Shown here piece after piece: positions 8,672-16,775 of a stretch of 64,000 nt of DNA. Both the position numbers and the translations under genes were made by a program. Within the stretch, counting starts at the first letter, position 1; each line of letters starts with the position of its first letter. Location of the stretch: positions 1 through 64,000 of the forward strand of contig CAYFFO010000004.1 in the NCBI GenBank assembly GCA_964342485.1. The letters are read 5' to 3'. The notes beneath the pieces are model-generated. The model saw nothing but the letters and a program-made list of their open reading frames with translations, did not search any database and was not told the origin of the DNA. The DNA comes from CAYFFO01 sp964342485 (GTDB lineage: Bacteria; Chloroflexota; Dehalococcoidia; Lucifugimonadales; CAJWER01).

Positions 8672-9697
8672 ATGACACAAGAAACGCCATTACTTCTTCC
8701 TACTACTGTGATTGGAAGCCACGCTACACCAAGCTGGCTATGGACTTCAATTGCAGAGATAGAAAAAGGTAATTATGGTGAAACAGATATCCAAGAAACT
8801 TTTGACGATGCCGTAATGATTGCAATAACCGACCAAGAAAGAGCTGGAATAGACATAATCACCGATGGTGAAATGAGAAGATGGTATTTCGTTCAAAGCT
8901 TTTATCGTAGAATGGAAAACCTAATAGAGCGTCCTCCCCTCCGTAAAGTGGGCGTTTACGGATATGACAGCCCTAAGCGATATATTGCTACAGACAAAGT
9001 ATCAATTCCAGACGGACTAGGTATTACCGAAGAATATCTTTTTAGCAAAAATTTGACGGACAAACCACTCAAGGTTACCTGTCCTGGACCTCTAACATTA
9101 ACAATGCATATACAACCAGGTAAAGCCTATAAGAACAGACTGGATCTTGCTTGGGAATTTGCAGAAGTTATCAATAAAGAACTAAAAACCCTAGTTGAAT
9201 TAGGTGCCGAATTCATTCAGATAGACGAGCCTTCTTTCGCAATTATCCCTGGAGAATTACAAGAATGGGTAGATCTCTACAACTCCACGGTACAGGGAGT
9301 AACATCAAAATTAGCTTTACACGTATGCTTCGGTAATCTAGGTAGCAGACCAAGAGGTAAGCGAAACTATGACTGGATGTTCCCCGAACTACTTAAAACA
9401 CGGTCAGATCAACTAGTCCTAGAATTTTCTAACAGAGAAATGAATGAAAGTGACTTATGGGGAAAAGTTGGGGACGACAGAGAATTATGTGCAGGTGTCA
9501 TAGACATTAAATCATTTTATGTTGAAACACCAGAAGATGTTGCTAATCGAATAAGACAGATATTGAAAGTGATAGAACCAGACAAACTACAAATCAGTCC
9601 AGACTGTGGATTTTTTCAACTACCCAGATGGTTAACCTGTTTAAAACTAGATGCAATGGTAAAAGGAACTAATTTAGTCAGGAAAGAACTGATATAA
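8672..9697 (+). CDS. Cobalamin-independent methionine synthase-like (MetE C-terminal domain) protein
   Basis: Single-domain protein of 341 residues related to the catalytic half of MetE. TTVIGSHATP starts the barrel, and zinc ligands can be seen as the His and Cys in LALHVCFG and the late Cys in ISPDCGFFQLPRW; FIQIDEPSF is the family acidic motif. Full MetE is about 750 residues, so this is the short archaeal/Chloroflexi-type form whose methyl donor may differ from methyltetrahydrofolate. I set the start at the second ATG, because GGAG lies seven bases before it; an ATG at 8660 has no site. Methyl acceptor is probably homocysteine but not proven. Confidence 0.82.
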   Translation: MTQETPLLLPTTVIGSHATPSWLWTSIAEIEKGNYGETDIQETFDDAVMIAITDQERAGIDIITDGEMRRWYFVQSFYRRMENLIERPPLRKVGVYGYDSPKRYIATDKVSIPDGLGITEEYLFSKNLTDKPLKVTCPGPLTLTMHIQPGKAYKNRLDLAWEFAEVINKELKTLVELGAEFIQIDEPSFAIIPGELQEWVDLYNSTVQGVTSKLALHVCFGNLGSRPRGKRNYDWMFPELLKTRSDQLVLEFSNREMNESDLWGKVGDDRELCAGVIDIKSFYVETPEDVANRIRQILKVIEPDKLQISPDCGFFQLPRWLTCLKLDAMVKGTNLVRKELI

Positions 9698-9746
9698 CTG
9701 GTTATGGAACTATATATTGATAGTTATACTTAAGAATTAATACCTT

Positions 9747-10241
9747 TTATGAAAAAGTAGCCTGTGTTTCATTTAGAGAAATTGAGGCTCCAGAAAATCT
9801 GACTTGCCTCCACATTTCGAATACTACAATTGCTACTGCATTAGAAAGGTTTATACTCCGATTTGCAGGCACCATTGGTATCGTTATATGCTTATCTAAA
9901 TCAAATTTATTTACCACTCGGTCTGGCAATCCTCTCCCCTCCGAACCAAAAATCACGGTGTCTCCTTGTTGGTAATTGGGTTCGGTATAAACAATTCCTG
10001 AACTTGGGGTGGAAACAAAAACTCGGTCAGCACATGTTGATTTAAAAAAATCATCTATCGATTGGTGAACCTTTAAATCTACAAGATCACTATAATCTAA
10101 AGAAGCTCTTCTTAAACGAGGATGATCAAGTTGAAATCCAAGCGGCTCTATTAAATGCAAATTTGCACCAACATTTGCGCAAAGACGGATAACGTTACCA
10201 GTATTATGAGGTATTTCTGGAGCTAATAAAACCACATTCAT
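9747..10241 (-). CDS. trmL: tRNA (cytidine/uridine-2'-O-)-methyltransferase TrmL
   Basis: SPOUT-class RNA methyltransferase that modifies the wobble ribose of some tRNA-Leu. Motifs are VVLLAPEIPHNTGNVIRLCAN at the N-terminus, VIFGSEGRGLP (SAM knot) and IPMVPANRSINLSNAVAIVVFE at the C-terminus. The ATG at 10241 gives 164 residues, close to the family, and follows AAGGA with good spacing; an upstream in-frame ATG at 10298 would add 19 charged residues with no family counterpart. It stands alone between a convergent MetE-like gene and tRNA-Gly. Confidence 0.9.
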   Translation of the reverse strand: MNVVLLAPEIPHNTGNVIRLCANVGANLHLIEPLGFQLDHPRLRRASLDYSDLVDLKVHQSIDDFFKSTCADRVFVSTPSSGIVYTEPNYQQGDTVIFGSEGRGLPDRVVNKFDLDKHITIPMVPANRSINLSNAVAIVVFEMWRQVRFSGASISLNETQATFS

Positions 10242-10429
10242 TTTTTCCTTAATCGACAAATCTTTTCCCTTTTTATTTCCAAATTTGTCATAATCCACTT
10301 TTTATCTACATATTATATTGCGTATGACTCTAACATCAATCTTCACGTTACTATGCTAATCAATAATATCTGGCCATAAAATTTGTTCTATAGATTTGAT
10401 TGATAATTTATTAGATAATTGATTGCCAA

Positions 10430-10504
10430 GCGGGTGTAACTCAGGGGTAGAGTGTCTGCTTCCCAAGCAGGATGTCGTGGGTTCGAATCCCATCACCCGC
10501 TCCA
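10430..10504 (+). tRNA. tRNA-Gly (CCC)
   Basis: Full cloverleaf: acceptor GCGGGTG pairs with CACCCGC; anticodon arm TCTGC-TTCCCAA-GCAGG gives anticodon CCC; T arm GTGGG-TTCGAAT-CCCAT. The discriminator base is T and the CCA end is encoded in the DNA. It is alone in its intergenic region. Confidence 0.95.
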
Positions 10505-10586
10505 CATCGTTATCGAATTATATTTAATGAGATGCGTTAAAATATTTTAAAAAATAATAGACGGAAATCATTATTTATTTATCAAC

Positions 10587-12524
10587 ATGACAAACTCAAA
10601 ACACTCCAAACCTATTTGGAAAATATATAAAGAAAACAACAATATGGTTCCGATGAGAGATGGCATTCATCTGGCAACTGACATATACCACCCTACGAAA
10701 GACGGAAACCAGACTGCATTAAACCCTATGCCTGCTCTTTTGGTCAGGACTAGCTATGACAAAAAATCATCTGAATGGAAAGGTATCCCTGAATATTACG
10801 CTAAACATGGATATGTTTTCATAATTCAAGATATACGTTCAAGATTTCGATCAGAAGGAGATGGGAAATACTTCCATACAGTGAATCGTCTTGAAGGATT
10901 CGACGGCTATGATACCGTGGAATGGATAGCTAGGCAGCAATGGTCCAATGGCAAGATAGGAACATTAGGATCATCACACAGAGCTATAACACAGACTCTT
11001 TTGGCTCTTCAAAAACCTCCACATTTATCTGCAATGTGGATAGACGCTGGCCCAACCAACATTTATGAACACGAAGCACGAGAGGGTGGCGCTATGAGTT
11101 TACAAATGTTCGCTGCTTTACATATTCACGCATTAGACTCCCATGAAATTGGACGAGATACCGAAAAAGCCAAAACTATTATTGATGCAATGTCGAATAT
11201 GCGTGAATGGATTCAAAGATTTCCAATCACTGCTGGTAAAACGGCCCTTAGGGTAGCTCCTTCTCTGGAACAAACTGCGCTTAACTATTACCTTCGAGGT
11301 ACTTATGACGAATGGTGGGCACAAGAAGCTGCCAATCAACAGCAATATCTAGACCGCCTACCTGACATACCAATCATGCTAAGTTGCGGATGGTATGACA
11401 ACTTTGTTGGAGCTACAACTGAATACTTTAACCAAGTATCTAAAAAAAATACCTCCGAGACAAAAATGATTCTAGGTCCATGGACACACGGTGGAATGAG
11501 AACTACATCATCATCTCAGGGTGATTGCGATTCCGGGCCCGAAAGCGTGTGGTCAAACTCAAAATATAACCCTGCTAGGTTAAAATTTTTTGATCGGCAT
11601 CTGAAAAATATCCTAGACAACTCAACCGAAGAACCGAATATAAAACTATTTGTAATGGGAAGTGGTAGAGGGGATAAAAATATACGAGGCAAACTCAATC
11701 ATGGTGGCCACTGGAGAGACGAAAATGAATGGCCATTAGCTCGAACCATTTACACTAATTTTTATTTTCAGAAAACAGGATTTCTTACTCGAAATTATTC
11801 CAGAAAAGCATTCGAACCAATAATGTACAGTTTTGATCCAAATTCTCCAGTTCCAACCATAGGTGGCCCATTAGTAGGTGCAGCCGAATTCACGGGAGAC
11901 AGCGAATCTACTGTACCTGAATTTTTAGACCAGTGGGACATGGTAAACAAGAATCTTGGAGAAGCAGTACCTGCAGGTGGTTTTCATCAAAAAGAACATC
12001 CCAATTTTATTGGGTCAAAAGAACCTTATCAACTACTAGCTGATCGAAAAGACATACTTACTTTTCAAACAGACCCATTGGATATTGATACAGAAATTAC
12101 CGGTTCTGTAAAAATAATTCTCATGGTTTCATCGGGGGCACCAGATACTGACTTTACTGTCAAACTGGTTGATGTATATCCATATAATCGAATTTATCCA
12201 GAAGGATACCATCTGAACCTTACTGACACTATATTAAGGATGCGTTATCGAAACGGTTGGAACAAAGAAACACTGATGAAGACAGATGAGATTTATGAGA
12301 TAACTTTAAACCTATGGCCAATATCTAATGTTTTCAAAAAAGGTCACTGTATTAGGATAGACGTCTCTAGTTCTAATTTCCCACGTTTTGACATCAATCC
12401 CAATACCGGAGAGCCATTAGGGAAGCACTCTAAGATGGTTACAACCGAGAACACCATATGGGTTGGAGGCGATAAAGGATCTAGAGCTATACTACCAATT
12501 ATTCCTAATAACTCAAATTTATAA
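10587..12524 (+). CDS. CocE/NonD family serine hydrolase
   Basis: Alpha/beta-hydrolase of 645 residues with the X-Pro dipeptidyl-peptidase (S15) catalytic domain and a C-terminal jelly-roll domain (about residues 430-640, ending VSSSNFPRFDINPNTGE). The catalytic set can be placed as Ser130 in GSSHRA, Asp271 in GWYDNF and His301 in GPWTHGG. The nucleophile motif departs from the usual GxSYxG by having His-Arg-Ala after the Ser. Such enzymes cleave acyl esters or peptides; the substrate is unknown. No secretion signal is visible. The 3' end precedes a sugar-oxidoreductase gene by 34 bp, so co-transcription is likely. Confidence 0.88.
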   Translation: MTNSKHSKPIWKIYKENNNMVPMRDGIHLATDIYHPTKDGNQTALNPMPALLVRTSYDKKSSEWKGIPEYYAKHGYVFIIQDIRSRFRSEGDGKYFHTVNRLEGFDGYDTVEWIARQQWSNGKIGTLGSSHRAITQTLLALQKPPHLSAMWIDAGPTNIYEHEAREGGAMSLQMFAALHIHALDSHEIGRDTEKAKTIIDAMSNMREWIQRFPITAGKTALRVAPSLEQTALNYYLRGTYDEWWAQEAANQQQYLDRLPDIPIMLSCGWYDNFVGATTEYFNQVSKKNTSETKMILGPWTHGGMRTTSSSQGDCDSGPESVWSNSKYNPARLKFFDRHLKNILDNSTEEPNIKLFVMGSGRGDKNIRGKLNHGGHWRDENEWPLARTIYTNFYFQKTGFLTRNYSRKAFEPIMYSFDPNSPVPTIGGPLVGAAEFTGDSESTVPEFLDQWDMVNKNLGEAVPAGGFHQKEHPNFIGSKEPYQLLADRKDILTFQTDPLDIDTEITGSVKIILMVSSGAPDTDFTVKLVDVYPYNRIYPEGYHLNLTDTILRMRYRNGWNKETLMKTDEIYEITLNLWPISNVFKKGHCIRIDVSSSNFPRFDINPNTGEPLGKHSKMVTTENTIWVGGDKGSRAILPIIPNNSNL

Positions 12525-12558
12525 AGATAATCAATTAAAACCTCATAAAAACACTATA

Positions 12559-13659
12559 ATGCCATCTCAATTTAACCTAGAAAAACCCGTGAAATTAGCC
12601 GTTATTGGAGCAGGTTTAATTGGTAGTAAACATGCTCGTATTATAAAAAATCACAAAGCTAGCGCACTTGTAGGAATTTGTGACATAGATCAAACCCGAA
12701 GTTCTATTGCAGATTCACTTAAGGTTCCTTTCTACAAAGATCCGGATGAAATGTTGTTAAAACAAAAACCACAAGGTGTAATTATTGCTACACCTAGCTC
12801 AGACCATGAAAGCATGGCTCGGATATGCGTAGCTAGATCCGTTAATATCCTTATTGAAAAGCCTATAGCTGAAACTGCAGAATCTGCAAATAATATCATC
12901 AAGCTTTCTCATGAAGGAGGGGTTAAGATTTTGGTTGGGCATCATAGACGTCACAGCCCCTACATAAAAAAAGCAAGATCCATTTTAATGAATGGAGAAA
13001 TAGGAAGATTAGTAGCAGTATCGATGCTTTGGACATTACTTAAGCCACCTGAATACTTCGATATACAGTGGCGTGGGAATAAGCCTAGTGGTGGACCAGT
13101 TTTAATAAACCTTATCCATGAACTTGACATTCTGAGGTACATCTGCGGAGAAATTAACCAAATATTCGCTTATTCAAGCTCGAGTACTAGAAATCTGCCA
13201 GTCGAAGATTCATTGAGTATTTCTATTTATTTCAGAAATGGAGCAGTAGGATCTATCATTGCATCCGATTCCGTACCATCGCCTTGGTCATATGAATCTA
13301 CCACTAAGGAAAATACATTTTATTTTCCAACAGATGAGAATTGCTATTATTTTCTAGGAACTAAAGGTTCACTTGCTATACCAAAAATGGAATTGTGGCA
13401 ATACCCTGATGTAAATAAATCTGGATGGCAATACCCAATAGAAAAATCTAGTAGAATGATTGCCTACAAAGACCCTTTAATTTCTCAACTTGAACATTTT
13501 TGCAAAGTCATACAGGGAAAGGAAAATCCGATCTCAAGTGCAATTGAGGCCACACGATCACTATATGCCGTATTAGCAGTACAAGAATCTATGACTAAAA
13601 ATGTCCCTGTAAAAATAGTACAGGATACAACCCAAAATACAAACCTGAAAAGGATTTAA
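12559..13659 (+). CDS. Gfo/Idh/MocA family NAD(P)-dependent oxidoreductase
   Basis: Dehydrogenase of sugars or cyclitols, 366 residues from the ATG at 12559. The Rossmann motif VIGAGLIGSKHARII binds NAD(P), and ILIEKPIAETAE contains the family Lys-Pro. The C-terminal half is the usual substrate-binding/dimer domain (GGPVLINLIHELDILRYICG holds the conserved His). An ORF extends upstream into the hydrolase gene but those residues have no family match. It is followed by PhyH after three bases and then by a xylulokinase-like gene, suggesting one pathway acting on a polyol or sugar. Confidence 0.88.
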   Translation: MPSQFNLEKPVKLAVIGAGLIGSKHARIIKNHKASALVGICDIDQTRSSIADSLKVPFYKDPDEMLLKQKPQGVIIATPSSDHESMARICVARSVNILIEKPIAETAESANNIIKLSHEGGVKILVGHHRRHSPYIKKARSILMNGEIGRLVAVSMLWTLLKPPEYFDIQWRGNKPSGGPVLINLIHELDILRYICGEINQIFAYSSSSTRNLPVEDSLSISIYFRNGAVGSIIASDSVPSPWSYESTTKENTFYFPTDENCYYFLGTKGSLAIPKMELWQYPDVNKSGWQYPIEKSSRMIAYKDPLISQLEHFCKVIQGKENPISSAIEATRSLYAVLAVQESMTKNVPVKIVQDTTQNTNLKRI

Positions 13660-13662
13660 ACA

Positions 13663-14433
13663 ATGAACCTGAGTGATCAAGAAATATCAGAATTTGAGAA
13701 CAAGGGATATTTACTATTCCCTAGCCTGCTGAATGATACAGAGGTGTCAGACTTGCAAAAAGCTGTTCCCGAAATATTGGACCGCAAAGGACCTGAAATT
13801 GTCCGTGAAAAAGACAATGCTTCAATTGCCAGACTTGCATTTGGCGCACATGTTTACTCCGAAGTATTTAGTCGACTTGTAAGATCCCCTAAATTGCTGA
13901 ATCCGGTACAACAACTCCTAAAAGACGAAGTATATCTTCATCAAAGTAGACTTAATCCAAAACCAGGATTTGGTGGGGGCGGATCATGGGACTGGCACCA
14001 GGATTATCCTCCCTGGAACCTAATAGATGGTATGCCAGAACCAAAATGTGTTATGGCATCTATTTTTATAGATGATTGTACACCTGTGACTTCCCCTCTG
14101 TTAGTTGTGCCAAACTCTCAACAACATGGTCTTCTGGATTCAAAGCTCCATGAAGATGCCAAAGGACGAGGCTATGCACTTCATCATATCGATAGTTCAA
14201 TGCTTGAAAAGCTATCGGACGAAAACGGTATAGAACCATTGACGGGACCCGCAGGCTCTGTAGCTTTCGTACACTGCAATGTTGTGCACGGTTCAGCAAA
14301 TAATGTCTCTCCCTGGAGAAGAGCCATTATGTACCTCAATTATAATGCAGTTTCCAATGCTTGCACTAAAACGGAACGCCCCTGGTACCAAAACAATAGA
14401 GATTTTACTCCTCTAACTTCTATTGATTTGTAA
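13663..14433 (+). CDS. Phytanoyl-CoA dioxygenase (PhyH) family protein
   Basis: Non-haem Fe(II)/2-oxoglutarate oxygenase of 256 residues. Iron ligands are visible as His112 and Asp114 in WDWHQDYPP and His209 in VVHGSANN; the 2-oxoglutarate-binding Arg is in SPWRRAIMY. Bacterial members hydroxylate varied small molecules, so phytanoyl-CoA need not be the substrate. AAAGGA precedes the ATG and overlaps the end of the oxidoreductase gene, three bases away. Its place between a Gfo/Idh enzyme and a sugar kinase suggests oxidative opening or demethylation of a substituted sugar or cyclitol. Confidence 0.88.
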   Translation: MNLSDQEISEFENKGYLLFPSLLNDTEVSDLQKAVPEILDRKGPEIVREKDNASIARLAFGAHVYSEVFSRLVRSPKLLNPVQQLLKDEVYLHQSRLNPKPGFGGGGSWDWHQDYPPWNLIDGMPEPKCVMASIFIDDCTPVTSPLLVVPNSQQHGLLDSKLHEDAKGRGYALHHIDSSMLEKLSDENGIEPLTGPAGSVAFVHCNVVHGSANNVSPWRRAIMYLNYNAVSNACTKTERPWYQNNRDFTPLTSIDL

Positions 14434-14456
14434 CCATATCGATACACTACCTTAAA

Positions 14457-16162
14457 ATGGCTAATACTCAAGCATTTATTGGAATAGACGTAGGAACGAC
14501 ATCAGTAAAGGCTTTGCTAGTCGACGAAATAGGCCATATCATAAATGAAGCTTCTGTGGAACAAAAAATAAATTTCCCGTACCCATCGTGGGCCGAACAG
14601 GATCCTGAGATGTGGTGGTCAAATACTAAAACAGCAATTATTGATGTTTTAACAACACATGACAGATCTCCGACTTCAATAGATATTCAAGCAATTGGCT
14701 TATCAGGACAGATGCACAGTTCCGTGTTCTTGGATTCAAAAGGCGAAGTTATACGACCAGCAATCCTATGGAATGACGGCAGAACATCTTNNNNNNNNNN
14801 NNNNNNNNNNNNNNNNNNNNNNNNNNNNNNNNNNNNNNNNNNNNNNNNNNNNNNNNNNNNNNNNNNNNNNNNNNNNNNNNNNNNNNNNNNTCAAAAGGCG
14901 AAGTTATACGACCAGCAATCCTATGGAATGACGGCAGAACATCTTCACAGCGTAATAAAATCACAACAAGGATAGGAATATCGCGGCTAAATGAAACTGT
15001 AGGGAATTTACCTCTTGAGGGATTTACAATAACTAAATTGTTGTGGCTCAGAGACAACGAACCTATCAATTACTCTAGGCTTAATTCACTACTTCTTCCT
15101 AAAGATTTTATCCGAATGAAGTTGACAGGCGAAACAGCCACAGAAAATTCAGATGCATCAGGTACTATTCTTTTCGATATCCACAAACTAGAGTGGTCAA
15201 AAGAAATTCTCGAAGATCTTGATCTACCGAAAACAGTATTACCGAGAGTTACTGAATCTACGGACATTTCTGGGAGGATAACAAAAACCGTATCAAAAAC
15301 ACTTGGCATAAAAGAAGGCATCCCAGTAATAAGCGGGGGTGCAGACAATGCTGCCGGTGCCGTAGCTACTGGAGCTGTATCTAAAGGGATAGTCCAAGCC
15401 AGTATAGGGACGTCTGGTACGGTGTTAACTACAATTGATACGCCCTCAGTTGATACGAAGTTACGCCTACATACTTTTTGTCATTGTGCTAAAAACAAGT
15501 GGTATCTTATGGGAACTATACTGACAGCAGGAAGTTCTCTAAATTGGTTAAGACAGCTATTGATGGAAATCCCAGATGAGACTTCATACGAGAGTATGAT
15601 ACGAAATACTTCTCATAACCAACCTGGAGCAGCTGGTCTCTTTTTTTTACCTTACTTGAATGGAGAAAGGACACCACATAATAACCCTGACGCTCGCGGT
15701 GTGTTTTTTGGCATGCATATGAATCATGAAAGAAAACATTTCACGCAAGCAGTTTTAGAAGGAGTTTGTTATGCAATGAAAGATTCTCTTAAACTAATGT
15801 CAAAAAACACAGGGGCATTCAAAGATCTCAGAATTATCGGTGGAGGATCAAGAAGTATAATCTGGAGACAAATACTGGCAGACATTACTGGAGTACCTGT
15901 TTCGACTATACAACCCGAAGGAGGGCCAGCTTACGGAGCTGCTTTAATGGCAGCGGTAGGAAACGGACATTTTGATACAGTTGAACAGGTAACTAAAGAA
16001 TGGACAAGTCTAGGAGAAACAATAGAACCAAATCTTATAATACATGAGATATACGAAGAACTTTATGAAGAATATCGAATGCTTTACGGTTCGCTCAGAG
16101 AAAACTTTACTCGGACTGCAAATCTTCTCAAGCAGATAAATAACAAAAGAGCAGGCATCTAG
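14457..16162 (+). CDS. xylB: Xylulokinase-like FGGY carbohydrate kinase (split by a false gap)
   Basis: Phosphorylates a pentulose or related sugar with ATP. The N-terminal part (IGIDVGTTSVKALL, GLSGQMHSSVFLD, ILWNDGR) and the C-terminal part (IIGGGSRSIIWRQILADITG, GGPAYGAALMA) are hallmarks of xylulokinases. The reading frame appears broken at 14791-14890, but the N run is flanked by identical 55-bp ends. Removing 155 bases puts both halves in the same frame and gives 516 residues, close to the usual 500. The gene is thus intact. Its 3' end forms the left arm of a terminator hairpin. It closes the Gfo/Idh-PhyH cluster. Confidence 0.9.
14736..14790. repeat. 55-bp duplicate flanking false gap 2 (left copy)
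   Basis: Identical to 14891-14945. Together with the same 55-bp length at the first gap this marks contig ends from a k=55 graph. It lies inside the kinase gene. Confidence 0.9.
14791..14890. other. Assembly gap of 100 N, probably spurious
   Basis: One hundred N between identical contig ends inside the xylulokinase gene. Collapsing the overlap restores the frame exactly, so no sequence need be missing. Confidence 0.95.
14891..14945. repeat. 55-bp duplicate flanking false gap 2 (right copy)
   Basis: Identical to 14736-14790; the kinase continues directly from its last base. Confidence 0.9.
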
Positions 16163-16181
16163 AAAGACACCTGCTCTTTTT
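16145..16181. terminator. Rho-independent terminator between convergent genes
   Basis: Perfect 11-bp stem AAAAGAGCAGG / CCTGCTCTTTT with a 14-base loop that contains the kinase stop codon, followed by another T. Read on the minus strand the A-run becomes a U tract, so it can also stop transcription of the RRM gene coming the other way. Confidence 0.85.
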
Positions 16182-16187
16182 GCTAGT

Positions 16188-16270
16188 TTAGCTTATTGAC
16201 TCGATCCGGCATCTTGCCGCTTTCCATCAGACCACACGAGGTCGAGCTAAGCGTTGGTTAGCTTACCAAC
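16188..16270. other. GC-rich structured stretch 3' of the RRM gene
   Basis: This stretch is clearly richer in G and C than its surroundings. TTAG (16188) and CTCGA (16200) can pair with TCGAGCTAA (16242-16250), nine pairs with an eight-base bulge, and CGGC/GCCG forms an inner hairpin. A second hairpin, GTTGGT/ACCAAC (16253-16270), spans the RRM stop codon. It could be a structured 3' UTR of the RRM mRNA or a small RNA. Seen as sequence complementarity only. Confidence 0.35.
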
Positions 16271-16550
16271 GGCGTCCGCCGCCGCCTCCTCCACCACTAC
16301 CTCTATCTTCTCTAGGCCTAGCTTCATTAACGGTCAAAGGACGACCTTGAACGTCTTGTCCATTGAGGGCCTGTATCGCTGCTTCAGCAGCAGAGTTATC
16401 AGCCATTTCTACAAAGCCAAAACCTCGTGATTGTCCTGTAAATCTGTCGGTTATTATTCGAGCCGACTGCACTTCACCATGTGCGGCAAAAGAGCTCTCG
16501 AGTTCTTCTTCAGTCATTGAAAACGGAAGGTTTCCCACATAAATATTCAT
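16263..16550 (-). CDS. RRM-type RNA-binding protein, glycine-rich tail
   Basis: Single RNA-recognition-motif protein of 95 residues like the cyanobacterial/plant Rbp proteins. RNP2 is IYVGNL (residues 3-8) and RNP1 is RGFGFVEM (42-49), with the aromatic residues that stack on RNA in place. Residues 82-95 are an Arg/Gly tail. AGGAG precedes the ATG. Family members are often cold-induced and bind mRNA; the 100-base GC-rich leader and structured 3' region suggest post-transcriptional control here too. It is transcribed toward the shared terminator with the kinase gene. Confidence 0.93.
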   Translation of the reverse strand: MNIYVGNLPFSMTEEELESSFAAHGEVQSARIITDRFTGQSRGFGFVEMADNSAAEAAIQALNGQDVQGRPLTVNEARPREDRGSGGGGGGGRRW

Positions 16551-16670
16551 GGGTTCTCCTTATTTGTAAATTCTCCTGGTCGGTGGCAAGCGTAAGATGC
16601 GAGTTCAAATGAGTTAGTGAAAGCGCAGGAAGCGGTACGTCATTGGCATCGGTTTTTAGGAGTCGCTCAC
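16551..16670 (-). promoter_or_regulatory. Probable long, GC-rich 5' leader of the RRM gene
   Basis: The 120 bases before the RRM start are much richer in GC than other intergenic DNA here, with short complementary segments such as CGCTTCC/GGAAGCG-like stretches. This recalls cold-shock leaders, but I see no known riboswitch and could not fold it. Confidence 0.3.
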
Positions 16671-16775
16671 ATTATACCATAATTCTACCAGATCCAACAA
16701 AACTATCCATTTAGATATTAAAAATATTCTAATATATTTAATAATTTATGAAAGCAGAGTAGATGGTTATATTAG

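Noticed and set aside
9708..9725. AACTAT/ATAGTT hairpin after the MetE-like gene
   Set aside because: Weak AT stem with no U tract; not enough for a terminator.
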